Assembly (NCBI GenBank): GCA_963743035.1
Contig: CAVUOB010000017.1
Location: 1 to 64,000, forward strand
Reading direction: 5' to 3'
Length of the DNA stretch: 64,000 bases
Source of the DNA: PALSA-911 sp963743035
Lineage (GTDB): Bacteria; Pseudomonadota; Alphaproteobacteria; Acetobacterales; Acetobacteraceae
Below are positions 16,036-27,122 of the stretch, in pieces; position 1 is the stretch's first letter, and each line of letters begins with the position of its first letter. The notes beneath the pieces were generated by a model that saw only the letters and a list, made by a program, of their open reading frames with translations, was not told the origin of the DNA and did no database searches. Position numbers and translations under genes: made by a program.

Positions 16036-17277
16036 CTACCTGTCGATCTCGCCGAACACGATGTCAAGCGATCCGATGATCGCCACCGCGTCGGCCAGCA
16101 TGTGGCGCCGGGCCATCGTTTCGGTCGCCTGCAGATGGGCAAAGCCGGTCGCGCGGATCTTGCAGCGATAGGGGCGGTTGGTTCCGTCGGCAACCAGATA
16201 CACGCCGAACTCGCCCTTCGGGCTTTCCACCGCCGTGTAGGTGGCGCCGGCGGGCACGTGATAGCCTTCGGTATAGAGCTTGAAGTGATGGATCAGCGCT
16301 TCCATCGACCGTTTCATCTCGGCGCGCGTGGGCGGCGAGAACTTGCGGTCCTGCACCTTCACCGGGCCCGGCTTCATCTTCGCCAGGCACTGCTTGATGA
16401 TCTTCACGCTTTCCCGAACTTCGGCGATGCGCATCAGATAGCGGTCATAGCAATCGCCGTTGCGCCCGACCGCGATGTCGAACTGCACCTCGGCGTATTT
16501 GTCATAGGGCTGCGCCCGGCGCAGATCCCACGGCACGCCGGAGGCGCGCAGGCAGGGGCCGGTGAAGCCCCAGGCCAAAGCCTCCTCGGCGGTCAGCACG
16601 CCGATATCGACCGTGCGCTGCTTCCAGATGCGGTTGGAGGTCAGCAGGCCTTCCAGCTCGTCCATGAATTTCGGGAAGGTTTCCGCCCACTCGGCGATCC
16701 TGTCCTCGAGGCCCGCCGGCAGATCCTTGGCCACGCCGCCGGGACGGAAGTAATTGGCATGCAGCCGGGCGCCGGAAGCGGCTTCATGGAATTCCATGAG
16801 CTTTTCCCGCTCCTCGAAGCCCCACAGGCTCGGGGTGATGGCGCCGACGTCGAGCGCGTAGGTGGTCAGGTTCAGCAGGTGGTTCAGGATCCGCGTGATC
16901 TCCGCGAACAGGGTGCGGATCCACTGGCCGCGATCGGGCGGCGTGATGCCGAGCAGCTTCTCCACTGCCAGGGCGAAGGCGTGCTCCTGGCACATCGGCG
17001 AGACGTAATCGAGCCGGTCGAAATACGGCACCGCCTGGATGTAGCTCTTGTACTCGATCAGCTTCTCGGTGCCGCGATGCAACAGGCCGATATGCGGATC
17101 GGCGCGCTCCACCACCTCGCCGTCCATCTCCAGGATCAGGCGCAGCACGCCGTGGGCGGCGGGATGCTGCGGGCCGAAATTGATCGAATGGGTGTCGATC
17201 TCGACCGTGCGGGTGGTCTTGGCGGCGAGCTCGGCGGGGCTCGGCGCGGCCTGGATAGGGGCGTCGCTCTGGCTCAT
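16036..17277 (-). CDS. nuoD: NADH-quinone oxidoreductase subunit D (49 kDa)
   Basis: 413 residues, starting at the ATG at 17277, which overlaps the nuoC stop as ATGA. Hydrogenase-large-subunit-like fold that forms the quinone site with NuoB. Conserved SINFGPQHPAAHGVLRLILE contains the quinone-site histidine. Also seen are DPHIGLLHRGTEKLIEYKSY and the C-terminal FGVYLVADGTNRPYRCKIRA ... IVFGEIDR. An N-terminal Ala/Pro-rich leader of about 25 residues is the only unusual part. An upstream extension of the open frame is not coding. Confidence 0.97.
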   Translation of the reverse strand: MSQSDAPIQAAPSPAELAAKTTRTVEIDTHSINFGPQHPAAHGVLRLILEMDGEVVERADPHIGLLHRGTEKLIEYKSYIQAVPYFDRLDYVSPMCQEHAFALAVEKLLGITPPDRGQWIRTLFAEITRILNHLLNLTTYALDVGAITPSLWGFEEREKLMEFHEAASGARLHANYFRPGGVAKDLPAGLEDRIAEWAETFPKFMDELEGLLTSNRIWKQRTVDIGVLTAEEALAWGFTGPCLRASGVPWDLRRAQPYDKYAEVQFDIAVGRNGDCYDRYLMRIAEVRESVKIIKQCLAKMKPGPVKVQDRKFSPPTRAEMKRSMEALIHHFKLYTEGYHVPAGATYTAVESPKGEFGVYLVADGTNRPYRCKIRATGFAHLQATETMARRHMLADAVAIIGSLDIVFGEIDR

Positions 17278-17975
17278 CTGGTCAACCCCCCGGTGTTCCC
17301 CTGGGTGTTCCCCTGGGCCTTCGCCTCTTCCGCACGCTCGACATGCACCTTCTCGTCGCCCGGCAGGGTGGTCATCGCTTCCCACGGGGAGACGAAATCG
17401 AAATTGCGGAAATCCTGGGTCAGCTTGACCTTCTCGTAGACCACCGCCTTGCGGTCCTCGTCATAGCGGACTTCGACATAGCCGGTCAGCGGGAAATCCT
17501 TGCGCAAGGGATGCCCCTCGAAGCCGTAATCAGTGAGGATGCGGCGGAGATCGGGCTGGCCGGAGAACACGATGCCGAACAGGTCCCAGGCCTCGCGCTC
17601 CCACCAGGTGGCGACCGGCCAGATGCCGTGCACGGACGGCACGGGGGCCTGCTCGTCGGTGGTGACGATGACGCGCAGCCGCTGGTTCAGCGAGACCGAG
17701 AGGAGGTTGTAGACCACGTCAAAACGTTCGGCCCGCTGCGGCCAGTCCACGCCGCAGATGTCCATCATCTGCTCGAATACGAAGCGGGGATCGTCACAGA
17801 GGGTTGCCATCAGGCCAAGCAGCTCGTCGCGACGGGCCAGGGCGACGACCTCCCCCTTTTCGACCGAGGTGGAGGTCACCCCCGGCAGGGTGGCGACGGC
17901 AGCGGCGAGGATTTCGGCCGGGGTCGGCGGCGGGGGCGGCGGCGCTTCGGGCGCGGCGGCGGGTTCGTCAGCCAC
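17274..17975 (-). CDS. nuoC: NADH-quinone oxidoreductase subunit C (30 kDa)
   Basis: 233 residues from a GTG at 17975 that overlaps the end of nuoB by eight bases. No ATG fits, and the GTG gives VADEPAAAPEAPPPPPP, a proline-rich leader. The 30-kDa signature is WEREAWDLFGIVFSGQPDLR followed by ILTDYGFEGHPLRKDFPLTG. It is a structural subunit at the interface of NuoB, NuoD and NuoI. The C-terminus adds about 20 residues with EEAKAQGNTQGNTGG, low-complexity and probably disordered. Confidence 0.94.
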   Translation of the reverse strand: MADEPAAAPEAPPPPPPTPAEILAAAVATLPGVTSTSVEKGEVVALARRDELLGLMATLCDDPRFVFEQMMDICGVDWPQRAERFDVVYNLLSVSLNQRLRVIVTTDEQAPVPSVHGIWPVATWWEREAWDLFGIVFSGQPDLRRILTDYGFEGHPLRKDFPLTGYVEVRYDEDRKAVVYEKVKLTQDFRNFDFVSPWEAMTTLPGDEKVHVERAEEAKAQGNTQGNTGGLTR

Positions 17976-18522
17976 GGAGGATGGTCCCGGTGCGGCGGAT
18001 CTTCTTTTGCAGTTGCATGATGCCATAGACCAGCGCTTCGGCCGTCGGCGGACAGCCAGGGACATAGATATCTACCGGCACCACGCGGTCGCAGCCGCGC
18101 ACCACTGAGTAGGAATAATGGTAGTAGCCGCCGCCATTGGCGCAGCTGCCCATGCTGATCACCCAGCGGGGCTCCGGCATCTGGTCGTAGACCTTGCGCA
18201 GCGCCGGCGCCATCTTGTTGGTCAGCGTTCCCGCGACGATCATCACGTCCGACTGGCGCGGCGAGGCGCGCGGGATGACGCCCATGCGATCGAGGTCGTA
18301 GCGGGGCATGTATGCGTGGATCATCTCCACCGCGCAGCAGGCCAGACCGAAGGTCATCGGCCACAGGCTGCCGGTGCGGGCCCAGTTCACCACCTTGTCC
18401 AGATTGGCGACGATGAAGCCCTTGTCGGCGATCTCTCCGGTGATGCCCTTGATCACCGCGTCCTGGCCGGGCCCCGGGGGCAGTTCACGGCCGTTCCAGG
18501 CGATGCCTGTCGGTGCGCTCAT
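17968..18522 (-). CDS. nuoB: NADH-quinone oxidoreductase subunit B (cluster N2)
   Basis: 184 residues. It binds the terminal 4Fe-4S cluster N2 that reduces quinone. The ligands Cys62 and Cys63 (tandem pair in FGLACCAVEM), Cys127 (MGSCANGGGYYH) and Cys157 (VPGCPPTAEAL) are all present. The ATG at 18522 is five bases after the nuoA stop. A longer open frame upstream overlaps nuoA and is a shadow. Confidence 0.97.
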   Translation of the reverse strand: MSAPTGIAWNGRELPPGPGQDAVIKGITGEIADKGFIVANLDKVVNWARTGSLWPMTFGLACCAVEMIHAYMPRYDLDRMGVIPRASPRQSDVMIVAGTLTNKMAPALRKVYDQMPEPRWVISMGSCANGGGYYHYSYSVVRGCDRVVPVDIYVPGCPPTAEALVYGIMQLQKKIRRTGTILRG

Positions 18523-18527
18523 ATCGG

Positions 18528-18884
18528 CTACTCCCACTCCAGCGCGCCTTTGCACCATTCGTATACGAAGCCGACGGTCAGCACGGCGAGAAAGCCGACC
18601 ATCGACAGGAACCCGAACAGGCCGATCTGCGACAGGCTGACGGCCCAGGGGAACAGGAAGGCGACTTCGAGGTCGAAGATGATGAACAGGATGGCGACCA
18701 GGTAGAACCGCACGTCGAAGCGTCGGCGGGCGTCGTCGAACGCCTCGAACCCGCATTCATAGGCCGACAGCTTTTCGGCGTAGGGCTTCTGTCGCGCCGC
18801 GACCAGCGAGCCACCCACCATCGCCAGGGCGATCACGCCGGCGATGACCATGAACACCAGGATCGGCAGATATTCGGTGAGCAT
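18528..18884 (-). CDS. nuoA: NADH-quinone oxidoreductase subunit A
   Basis: 118 residues with three membrane helices. Conserved loop KLSAYECGFEAFDDARRRFD, then RFYLVAILFIIFDLEVAFLF with the acidic residues of the second helix. It is the first gene of the complex I operon. The 213 bases upstream to the tRNA-Asp gene must contain the operon promoter unless transcription comes through the hairpin at 19032-19066. Confidence 0.97.
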   Translation of the reverse strand: MLTEYLPILVFMVIAGVIALAMVGGSLVAARQKPYAEKLSAYECGFEAFDDARRRFDVRFYLVAILFIIFDLEVAFLFPWAVSLSQIGLFGFLSMVGFLAVLTVGFVYEWCKGALEWE

Positions 18885-19031
18885 CGGGGTATCTTCTTTC
18901 CGGTCCGTCTAAGGCAAACACCCGGTGACCAGGTGCCGGAGAAGGCCATACATGACCTGATCGTGTCCGCCAAGTGTGCGTTGCAGCACGACCTTAGACA
19001 CCTCCCCCTCCGACCGCCAGCGCGAATACAA

Positions 19032-19066
19032 ATGGCGTTTCCCCCTGCTGGAAGGGGAAACGCCAT
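19032..19066 (-). terminator. Hairpin between tRNA-Asp and nuoA
   Basis: Perfect 13-bp inverted repeat (ATGGCGTTTCCCC at 19032-19044, GGGGAAACGCCAT at 19054-19066) with a 9-base loop. On the minus strand it is followed by TTGTATT. The position, about 30 bases downstream of tRNA-Asp, fits a terminator separating the tRNA transcript from the nuo operon. Confidence 0.75.
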
Positions 19067-19098
19067 ATGCGGAAAAATGGGGAAACCTGCTGCGCTGC

Positions 19099-19175
<77 letters not shown>

Positions 19176-19370
19176 AGCGGCAGGCAGGGCGCAGCGTTTA
19201 GGCTGGCATTGCAGCGGCGTCAAGGCACGAAAACAAACATCGCCGGGACATTCGGGCGACCCTCTCGCCCCGGCCTGATTCCGCCCCGATTCCGCCCGTA
19301 TTCCCCGGTCCGGCCGGGGAAGAAGGCCGGAGAATCGGGGAAGATCGGGGATGCGAATCGGCTGGAGGTA

Positions 19371-19443
19371 TGGGCGGTGACGGGCTCGAACCGCCGACAT
19401 CCTGCGTGTAAAGCAGGCGCTCTACCAACTGAGCTAACCGCCC
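19371..19443 (-). tRNA. tRNA-Val (TAC)
   Basis: Acceptor GGGCGGT/ACCGCCC and D-arm GCTC..GAGC. The anticodon stem CCTGC/GCAGG has loop TTTACAC, and the T-arm contains GGTTCGAGCCC. Discriminator A. CCA is not encoded, in contrast to the neighbouring tRNA-Asp. The anticodon TAC (UAC) reads valine codons. Confidence 0.95.
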
Positions 19444-19502
19444 GCACCAGCCATGCGCACCGGCGATAGCTGCGCATTATACCGGTGCGGCGCAAAAGCA
19501 AA

Positions 19503-19535
19503 GAGCCGCCCAGGGATGCGCTCCCCGGGCGGCTC
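19503..19535 (-). terminator. Terminator downstream of hupB
   Basis: Inverted repeat GAGCCGCCC (19503-19511) and GGGCGGCTC (19527-19535). On the minus strand it is followed by TTTGCTTTTGCG. It lies about 28 bases after the hupB stop, so it is a standard intrinsic terminator. Confidence 0.85.
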
Positions 19536-19562
19536 CTGCAGACGCTGAAAGCGCTGGCCGGC

Positions 19563-19835
19563 TTAGTTGACGGCGTCCTTCAGGCCCTTGCCGGCCTTGA
19601 AGCGGACATTGGTCGACGCGGCGATCTGAATTTCCTCGCCGGTGCGCGGATTGCGGCCGGTGGTCGCTTCCCGCTTCGCGGTGGCGAAAGTGCCGAAACC
19701 GACCAGGCGAACCTCTTCTCCGCTCTTGAGTGCGGCTTCGATCGCCCCGAACACGGCATCGACTACCTCCGCTGCCTTGGCGCGGGTGACGTCGGCCTGC
19801 TCGGCGACGCTGGCAATCAGATCCATCTTGTTCAC
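19563..19835 (-). CDS. hupB: DNA-binding protein HU
   Basis: 90 residues, the standard HU length. N-terminal dimerisation helices (MDLIASVAEQADVTRAKAAE), then GEEVRLVGFGTFATAKREAT, the DNA-binding arm with RNPRTGEEI, and the C-terminal VRFKAGKGLKDAVN. The start is a GTG at 19835 with TAGGAGT upstream. The ATG three codons later would also give a viable protein. A histone-like nucleoid protein that bends DNA. Its place right after lon is common in alphaproteobacteria. It has its own terminator. Confidence 0.96.
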   Translation of the reverse strand: MNKMDLIASVAEQADVTRAKAAEVVDAVFGAIEAALKSGEEVRLVGFGTFATAKREATTGRNPRTGEEIQIAASTNVRFKAGKGLKDAVN

Positions 19836-19985
19836 GAAGTCGTACTCCTACAGGGGGGATAGATATTGAACACCGGCACGAATCGGCCGGGACACGCGGC
19901 AGACACTAGAGGCGAGGTTTCCGTCACGTCAACGTAACCCGCGCGGTTTTCCAGGGAAAACCGCCAAATTCTTGCGCGCAAAAAA

Positions 19986-20013
19986 CGACCCGCCGGGGTG
20001 AGCCGGCGGGTCG
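19986..20013 (-). terminator. Terminator downstream of lon
   Basis: Stem CGACCCGCCGG (19986-19996) and CCGGCGGGTCG (20003-20013). On the minus strand it is followed by TTTTTTGCGCG. It starts about 18 bases after the lon stop. Confidence 0.92.
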
Positions 20014-20030
20014 ATGCGCGTTCGTCGGAC

Positions 20031-22493
<2,463 letters not shown>

Positions 22494-22679
22494 ATGTGAC
22501 CTCCTTAAGGACGATCGGTGCGCCGTCCGCCCAGCTTGGCACGGACCGCACCCCTATGGGGCAAAAACCCCATTTCTCGATGATGGATATCGGTAAGCCG
22601 GGGAACCCGCACAAGGCCTTGACAGAGATCAACTGCCGCACTTGCTGCAGTGCAGGGTTACCCGATCCCGGCCAGGGCC

Positions 22680-23936
22680 TCAGGCGCTGGTTTCCTTCCG
22701 CTCCTGGCCGTGGATGTAGAGCGGGTTGGCGCGGGATTCGGCGACCTCGCGGTTGATCACCACCTCCTCCACCCCGTCCAGGCCGGGCAGCTCGAACATC
22801 GTGGTCAGCAGGATCTGCTCCATGATCGAGCGCAGGCCGCGCGCGCCGGTGCGCCGGGCGATGGCGCGGGTGGCGACGGAACGCAGCGCGTCCTCGGTGA
22901 AGGTGAGCTTCACCCCCTCCATCTCGAACAGGCGGCCGTACTGCTTGACCAGCGCGTTCTTCGGCTTGGTCAGGATTTCCACCAGCGCGCCCTCGTCGAG
23001 GTCTTCCAGCGTGGCGACCACGGGCAGGCGGCCGATGAACTCGGGGATCAGGCCGAATTTCAGCAGATCCTCGGGCTCGACCTCCTTCAGGATCGCGCCG
23101 GTGCGCCGCTCATCGGGGGCGCGGACATCGGAGCCGTAGCCGATGCCCGACCCCTTGCCGCGGGCGCCGATGATCTTCTCAAGCCCGGAAAAAGCGCCGC
23201 CGCAGATGAACAGGATGTTCGTCGTGTCGACCTGCAGGAACTCCTGCTGCGGATGCTTGCGCCCACCCTGCGGCGGCACGGAGGCGACGGTGCCTTCCAT
23301 GATCTTCAGCAGCGCCTGCTGCACGCCCTCCCCGCTCACGTCACGGGTGATCGAGGGGTTGTCGGACTTGCGGCTGATCTTGTCGACCTCGTCGATATAG
23401 ACGATGCCGCGCTGCGCCCGCTCCACGTTGTAGTCGGCCGATTGCAGCAGCTTGAGGATGATGTTCTCCACATCCTCGCCCACGTAGCCGGCTTCGGTCA
23501 GCGTGGTCGCATCCGCCATGGTGAACGGCACGTCGAGGATGCGGGCCAGCGTCTGCGCCAGCAGCGTCTTGCCCGAGCCGGTGGGGCCCACCAGAAGGAT
23601 GTTGGACTTGGCGATCTCGATGTCGTTGTTCTTCTGGCCGTGCGCCAACCGCTTGTAGTGGTTGTGCACCGCGACCGAGAGCACCTTCTTGGCGTGGTCC
23701 TGACCGATCACGTAATCGTCCAGCACCTTGCAGATCTCGCGCGGCGTGGGCACGCCATCGCGGGACTTCACCAGATGGGTCTTGTGCTCTTCGCGGATGA
23801 TATCCATGCACAATTCGACGCATTCGTCGCAGATGAACACCGTCGGACCGGCGATCAGCTTGCGCACTTCATGCTGTGACTTGCCGCAGAAGGAACAATA
23901 CAGCGTGTTCTTCGAATCAGCCGGTGGTTTGCTCAT
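22680..23936 (-). CDS. clpX: ATP-dependent Clp protease ATP-binding subunit ClpX
   Basis: 418 residues from the ATG at 23936; the open frame further upstream is not coding. The N-terminal zinc domain has Cys14, 17, 36 and 39. AAA+ domain with Walker A GPTGSGKTLLAQTLA near residue 115, Walker B IVYIDEVDKI, and the pore loop region GYVGEDVENI. The ClpP-docking loop has IGYGS-type sequence. It unfolds tagged substrates and feeds them to ClpP, encoded just upstream. About 180 bases separate it from lon, with a possible promoter there. Confidence 0.98.
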   Translation of the reverse strand: MSKPPADSKNTLYCSFCGKSQHEVRKLIAGPTVFICDECVELCMDIIREEHKTHLVKSRDGVPTPREICKVLDDYVIGQDHAKKVLSVAVHNHYKRLAHGQKNNDIEIAKSNILLVGPTGSGKTLLAQTLARILDVPFTMADATTLTEAGYVGEDVENIILKLLQSADYNVERAQRGIVYIDEVDKISRKSDNPSITRDVSGEGVQQALLKIMEGTVASVPPQGGRKHPQQEFLQVDTTNILFICGGAFSGLEKIIGARGKGSGIGYGSDVRAPDERRTGAILKEVEPEDLLKFGLIPEFIGRLPVVATLEDLDEGALVEILTKPKNALVKQYGRLFEMEGVKLTFTEDALRSVATRAIARRTGARGLRSIMEQILLTTMFELPGLDGVEEVVINREVAESRANPLYIHGQERKETSA

Positions 23937-24114
23937 GTGCACTCCTGTCCCGGGACGTCCCCGGGCCGCCAACATATAAGTCTAGCCCCCGCCGGGGGAA
24001 CCGGACAAGGACCAGAGCGGCACGAACGTGACAAAGATAAGACCGAGGTCCAGGAAACGGCCACGCGGGAACGGCCCAGGCCGCCCCCGCCGGACACGCC
24101 ATGGACGGGTCGGT

Positions 24115-24783
24115 TCAGGTCTTCAACGCCCCGGATTTCTCCAGAACCTTGTCCGCGTCCTCGCTCGGGGGACGATTGAGCACCACCTGGTCGACGATCC
24201 CGAAATCGAGGGCTTCCTGGGCGGACATGTAGCTGTCGCGCTCCAGCTTGCTCTCGATCGCCTCGATCGGCTGGCCGGTGTGGTGGACATAGATCTCGTT
24301 CAGCCGCTTGCGCAGCGTCAGGATCTCGCGCGCCTGGATTTCGATATCCGTCGCCTGGCCCTGCGCGCCGCCGGAGGGCTGATGCACCATGACCCGCGCA
24401 TTCGGCAGGGCGTAGCGCTTGCCCTTGGCGCCGGCCGCAAGCAACAGGCTGCCCATAGAGGCCGCCTGGCCGACGCACACGGTGCTGACCGGGCTGCGGA
24501 TATATTGCATGGTGTCGTAGATCGCCAGACCGGCCGACACCACGCCACCCGGGCTGTTGATGTAGAACGAGATATCCTTGTTCGGATTCTCCAATTCCAG
24601 GAACAGCAGCTGCGCGCAGAGCAGCGAGCTCACCTGGTCGAACACCGCACCGGTCAGGAAGATGATCCGTTCCTTCAGCAGCCGGGAATAGATATCGTAG
24701 GCCCGCTCCCCGCGGGCGGTCTGTTCGACCACCATCGGCACCAGCGAGTTGTTGTAGATCTCGACGGGATCACGATCCCTCAT
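24115..24783 (-). CDS. clpP: ATP-dependent Clp protease proteolytic subunit ClpP
   Basis: 222 residues. The catalytic triad is Ser109 (GQAASMGSLL), His134 (VMVHQPSGG) and Asp183 (ERDSYMSAQEA). The serine protease that forms the double-ring chamber and works with ClpX. The N-terminus (LVPMVVEQTARGERAYDIYS) matches mature ClpP closely, so little or no propeptide is present. It lies between tig and clpX in the order tig-clpP-clpX-lon. Confidence 0.98.
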   Translation of the reverse strand: MRDRDPVEIYNNSLVPMVVEQTARGERAYDIYSRLLKERIIFLTGAVFDQVSSLLCAQLLFLELENPNKDISFYINSPGGVVSAGLAIYDTMQYIRSPVSTVCVGQAASMGSLLLAAGAKGKRYALPNARVMVHQPSGGAQGQATDIEIQAREILTLRKRLNEIYVHHTGQPIEAIESKLERDSYMSAQEALDFGIVDQVVLNRPPSEDADKVLEKSGALKT

Positions 24784-24921
24784 CAGATTGTCCTTCTCAA
24801 CTGGGATCTCGCCACCGCCTGCAGCCGGGCCTTCGTGGCCGCCGGCAATCCTGCGATGCGAAACCTATCCCTTAACTAAATAGGCTGATCGCGCGCCGCG
24901 TCCAGTCGTCCCCGTGGCCCA

Positions 24922-26292
24922 TCATGCGGCGGCGGGAGCGGCCGGATCGGACGGGGGCTCGGCCACCAGTTCTTCCGGCGTGACGACCACGTCGTTCACG
25001 GAGGCCAGCTCCAGCACATAGTCGACCACCTTGTCCTCGAACAGCGGGCCGCGCAGCAATTCGGCGGCCTGCGGGTTGCTGCGGAAGAACTCCATCACCT
25101 GCTGTTCCTGGCCGGGATAGCGCGACGCCTCCATGCGCATCGCGCGGCTCATCTCGTCGGCGCCGACCGTCAGGCCGTTCGACCGGCCGATTTCCGCCAG
25201 CAGCAGACCGAGGCGCACCCGGCGCTCGGCGATGGCGCGGTACTCGCTGCGCAGGACTTCCTCGTCCTTGGACTTGTCTTCCTCGTCGAGCTTCCCGGCG
25301 GCCCGGTCGGCCTCGATGCGCTGCCAGATCTGGGCGAACTCCGCCTCGACCATGCCTTCGGGCGCGGGGAAGCTGGCGGTGCCCGCCAACGCGTCCAGCA
25401 GTTCCCGCTTCAGCCGCATGCGGGCGAGCTGGTCGTATTCGCGCTGCATCTGCTCGGTGATGGCGGTGCGCACCGGCTCCAGCCCTTCGAAGCCGAGCTT
25501 CTTGCCGAGTTCGTCATCGACCTCCGGCAGCTTGGTGGTGCGCAGCTTCTTCGCGGTGATGTCGAAGGTCGCGGCCTTGCCGGCCAGTTCCTTGGCGCCG
25601 TACTCCTCGGGGAAGGTCACGTCGATCGTCCGGGTCTCGCCCGTCTTCATGCCGATCATGCCTTCCGAGAAGCCCGGAATGAAGCCGGCGCCGCCGATCT
25701 CCACATCCATATCGGTGCCGGTGCCGCCCTGGAACGCCACGCCGTCGATCTTGCCGAGGAAATCCACCGTCAGCACATCGCCCGGCGCCGCGGTGCGGGT
25801 CTCGACCTCCTCCGGCGCCAGCTCGACCAGCTCGCGGTTGCGCGTCGCCAGCTCGCCGAGCGCCTTGTCAACGGACTCGCCCTGGACCTCGGCCTTGCGG
25901 CGAGTCACGTGGATGGCGGAGAAATCCGGCATGGGGATTTCCGGCAGCAGCTCCATCTCGACCTTGAATTCGAGATCCTTCACCCCCTGGCCTTCGGTGT
26001 CGAGGCTGATCACCTCCACCTTGGGCTGCATCGCCGGGCGCAGGCCGCGGTCGGTCATGACCTTTTGCGTCGCCTCGTTCACCTGCTCCTCGACCACCTC
26101 GGCGGTGACCGCGGTGCCATAGCGCTGGCGCACGATCGTCATCGGCACCTTGCCGGGGCGGAAACCGGGCAGACGGAGAGACTTGCCGAGATCGGCAAGA
26201 CGCGCCGTGCGGCGGCTCTCGATGTCGCCGGCCGGCACCACTACGGTGAAAGCGCGCTTCAGCCCGTCGGAGAGCGTCTCGGTAACCTGCAT
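24922..26292 (-). CDS. tig: Trigger factor
   Basis: 456 residues. N-terminal ribosome-binding domain with the signature GFRPGKVPMTIVRQRYG (about residues 44-60). Peptidyl-prolyl isomerase (FKBP-like) domain in the middle, with GAELAGKAATFDI-like and MIGMKTGETRTIDVTFPEEY segments. Long helical C-terminal chaperone domain, ending in an Ala/Pro-rich tail. It binds nascent chains at the ribosome exit. First gene of the tig-clpP-clpX-lon block; tRNA-Leu lies upstream. Confidence 0.97.
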   Translation of the reverse strand: MQVTETLSDGLKRAFTVVVPAGDIESRRTARLADLGKSLRLPGFRPGKVPMTIVRQRYGTAVTAEVVEEQVNEATQKVMTDRGLRPAMQPKVEVISLDTEGQGVKDLEFKVEMELLPEIPMPDFSAIHVTRRKAEVQGESVDKALGELATRNRELVELAPEEVETRTAAPGDVLTVDFLGKIDGVAFQGGTGTDMDVEIGGAGFIPGFSEGMIGMKTGETRTIDVTFPEEYGAKELAGKAATFDITAKKLRTTKLPEVDDELGKKLGFEGLEPVRTAITEQMQREYDQLARMRLKRELLDALAGTASFPAPEGMVEAEFAQIWQRIEADRAAGKLDEEDKSKDEEVLRSEYRAIAERRVRLGLLLAEIGRSNGLTVGADEMSRAMRMEASRYPGQEQQVMEFFRSNPQAAELLRGPLFEDKVVDYVLELASVNDVVVTPEELVAEPPSDPAAPAAA

Positions 26293-26408
26293 CTGTCCGG
26301 AAATCCTCAGTTAATCGTCGCCAAGTTTCATCGTCGCCCCGGTATTCTCGGCTTCCCCGGCCGCGCATGGGCCGGAAAATCCGGGGTCAGGCCAGTGGGT
26401 CGGACCAG

Positions 26409-26493
<85 letters not shown>

Positions 26494-26685
26494 GCCCCGC
26501 TGGCGGAGCCATATACACCCCACCGGCACAGCGATACACGAAAGAGCCGGGGGACTTAGCGCAGGTGTCACGATACGACAAGCGCCCGTACACAGCCCGC
26601 CGATCGCCGCCCGGCGGAACGTGCCAAAGAACGTGACAGAGTTTTCATAACTCCGTTCCGGTCTCAATGCGATTATGGCTGCATC

Positions 26686-27021
26686 ATGAGAAATCCGGGT
26701 CCGGCTTCGTCGCATCCGAAGGCGTGGTTGCTCGCGAGTACAATGGGCAGCCGCATGCCCGATAGCCTGACACGGCCGCGTGGCTACCATGTGACCGCGG
26801 TCGACCGGCTGGCGCGGCTGACACCGCGGACCCGGACCGATCCGACCTGGATCAACGCCGATCTCCGGCGCATCCGCGTGCGCGGCCATCTGCTGACGAC
26901 GGACGAGGTCACCGAGGGCGGTGTCACCATCGCGGCGCCGGTGCGCGACCAGAGCGGCGAGGTCATCGCCGCCCTGTTTATCGCCTCGTCCGCGCTGCGC
27001 CTCTCGGTCCAGCGGGCGTAA
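26686..27021 (+). pseudogene. IclR-type regulator, C-terminal remnant (tentative)
   Basis: An open frame of 111 codons. The last 65 residues resemble the end of an IclR effector domain: LARLTPRTRTDPTWINADL, then RRIRVRGHLLTTDEVTEGG and VTIAAPVRDQSGEVIAALFI. The IclR winged-helix DNA-binding half is absent, and upstream DNA (26494-26685) shows no frame that supplies it. The first 45 residues do not look like the family. It is most likely a remnant; a short real protein is possible. It lies in a decayed stretch beside the frameshifted gene that follows. Confidence 0.4.
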
Positions 27022-27122
27022 AAACTGATCCCTACCGTACTCGCCCATGCCGCCAGCCGGTCGCGCGCCCTCGGCGGCCCGGCAGCGGAACAGACGGAAA
27101 CGGATGCCGAAACGGGCTGAGA

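Noticed and set aside
22550..22580. ATGGGG/CCCCAT hairpin between lon and clpX
   Set aside because: Only six base pairs; too weak to call a terminator.
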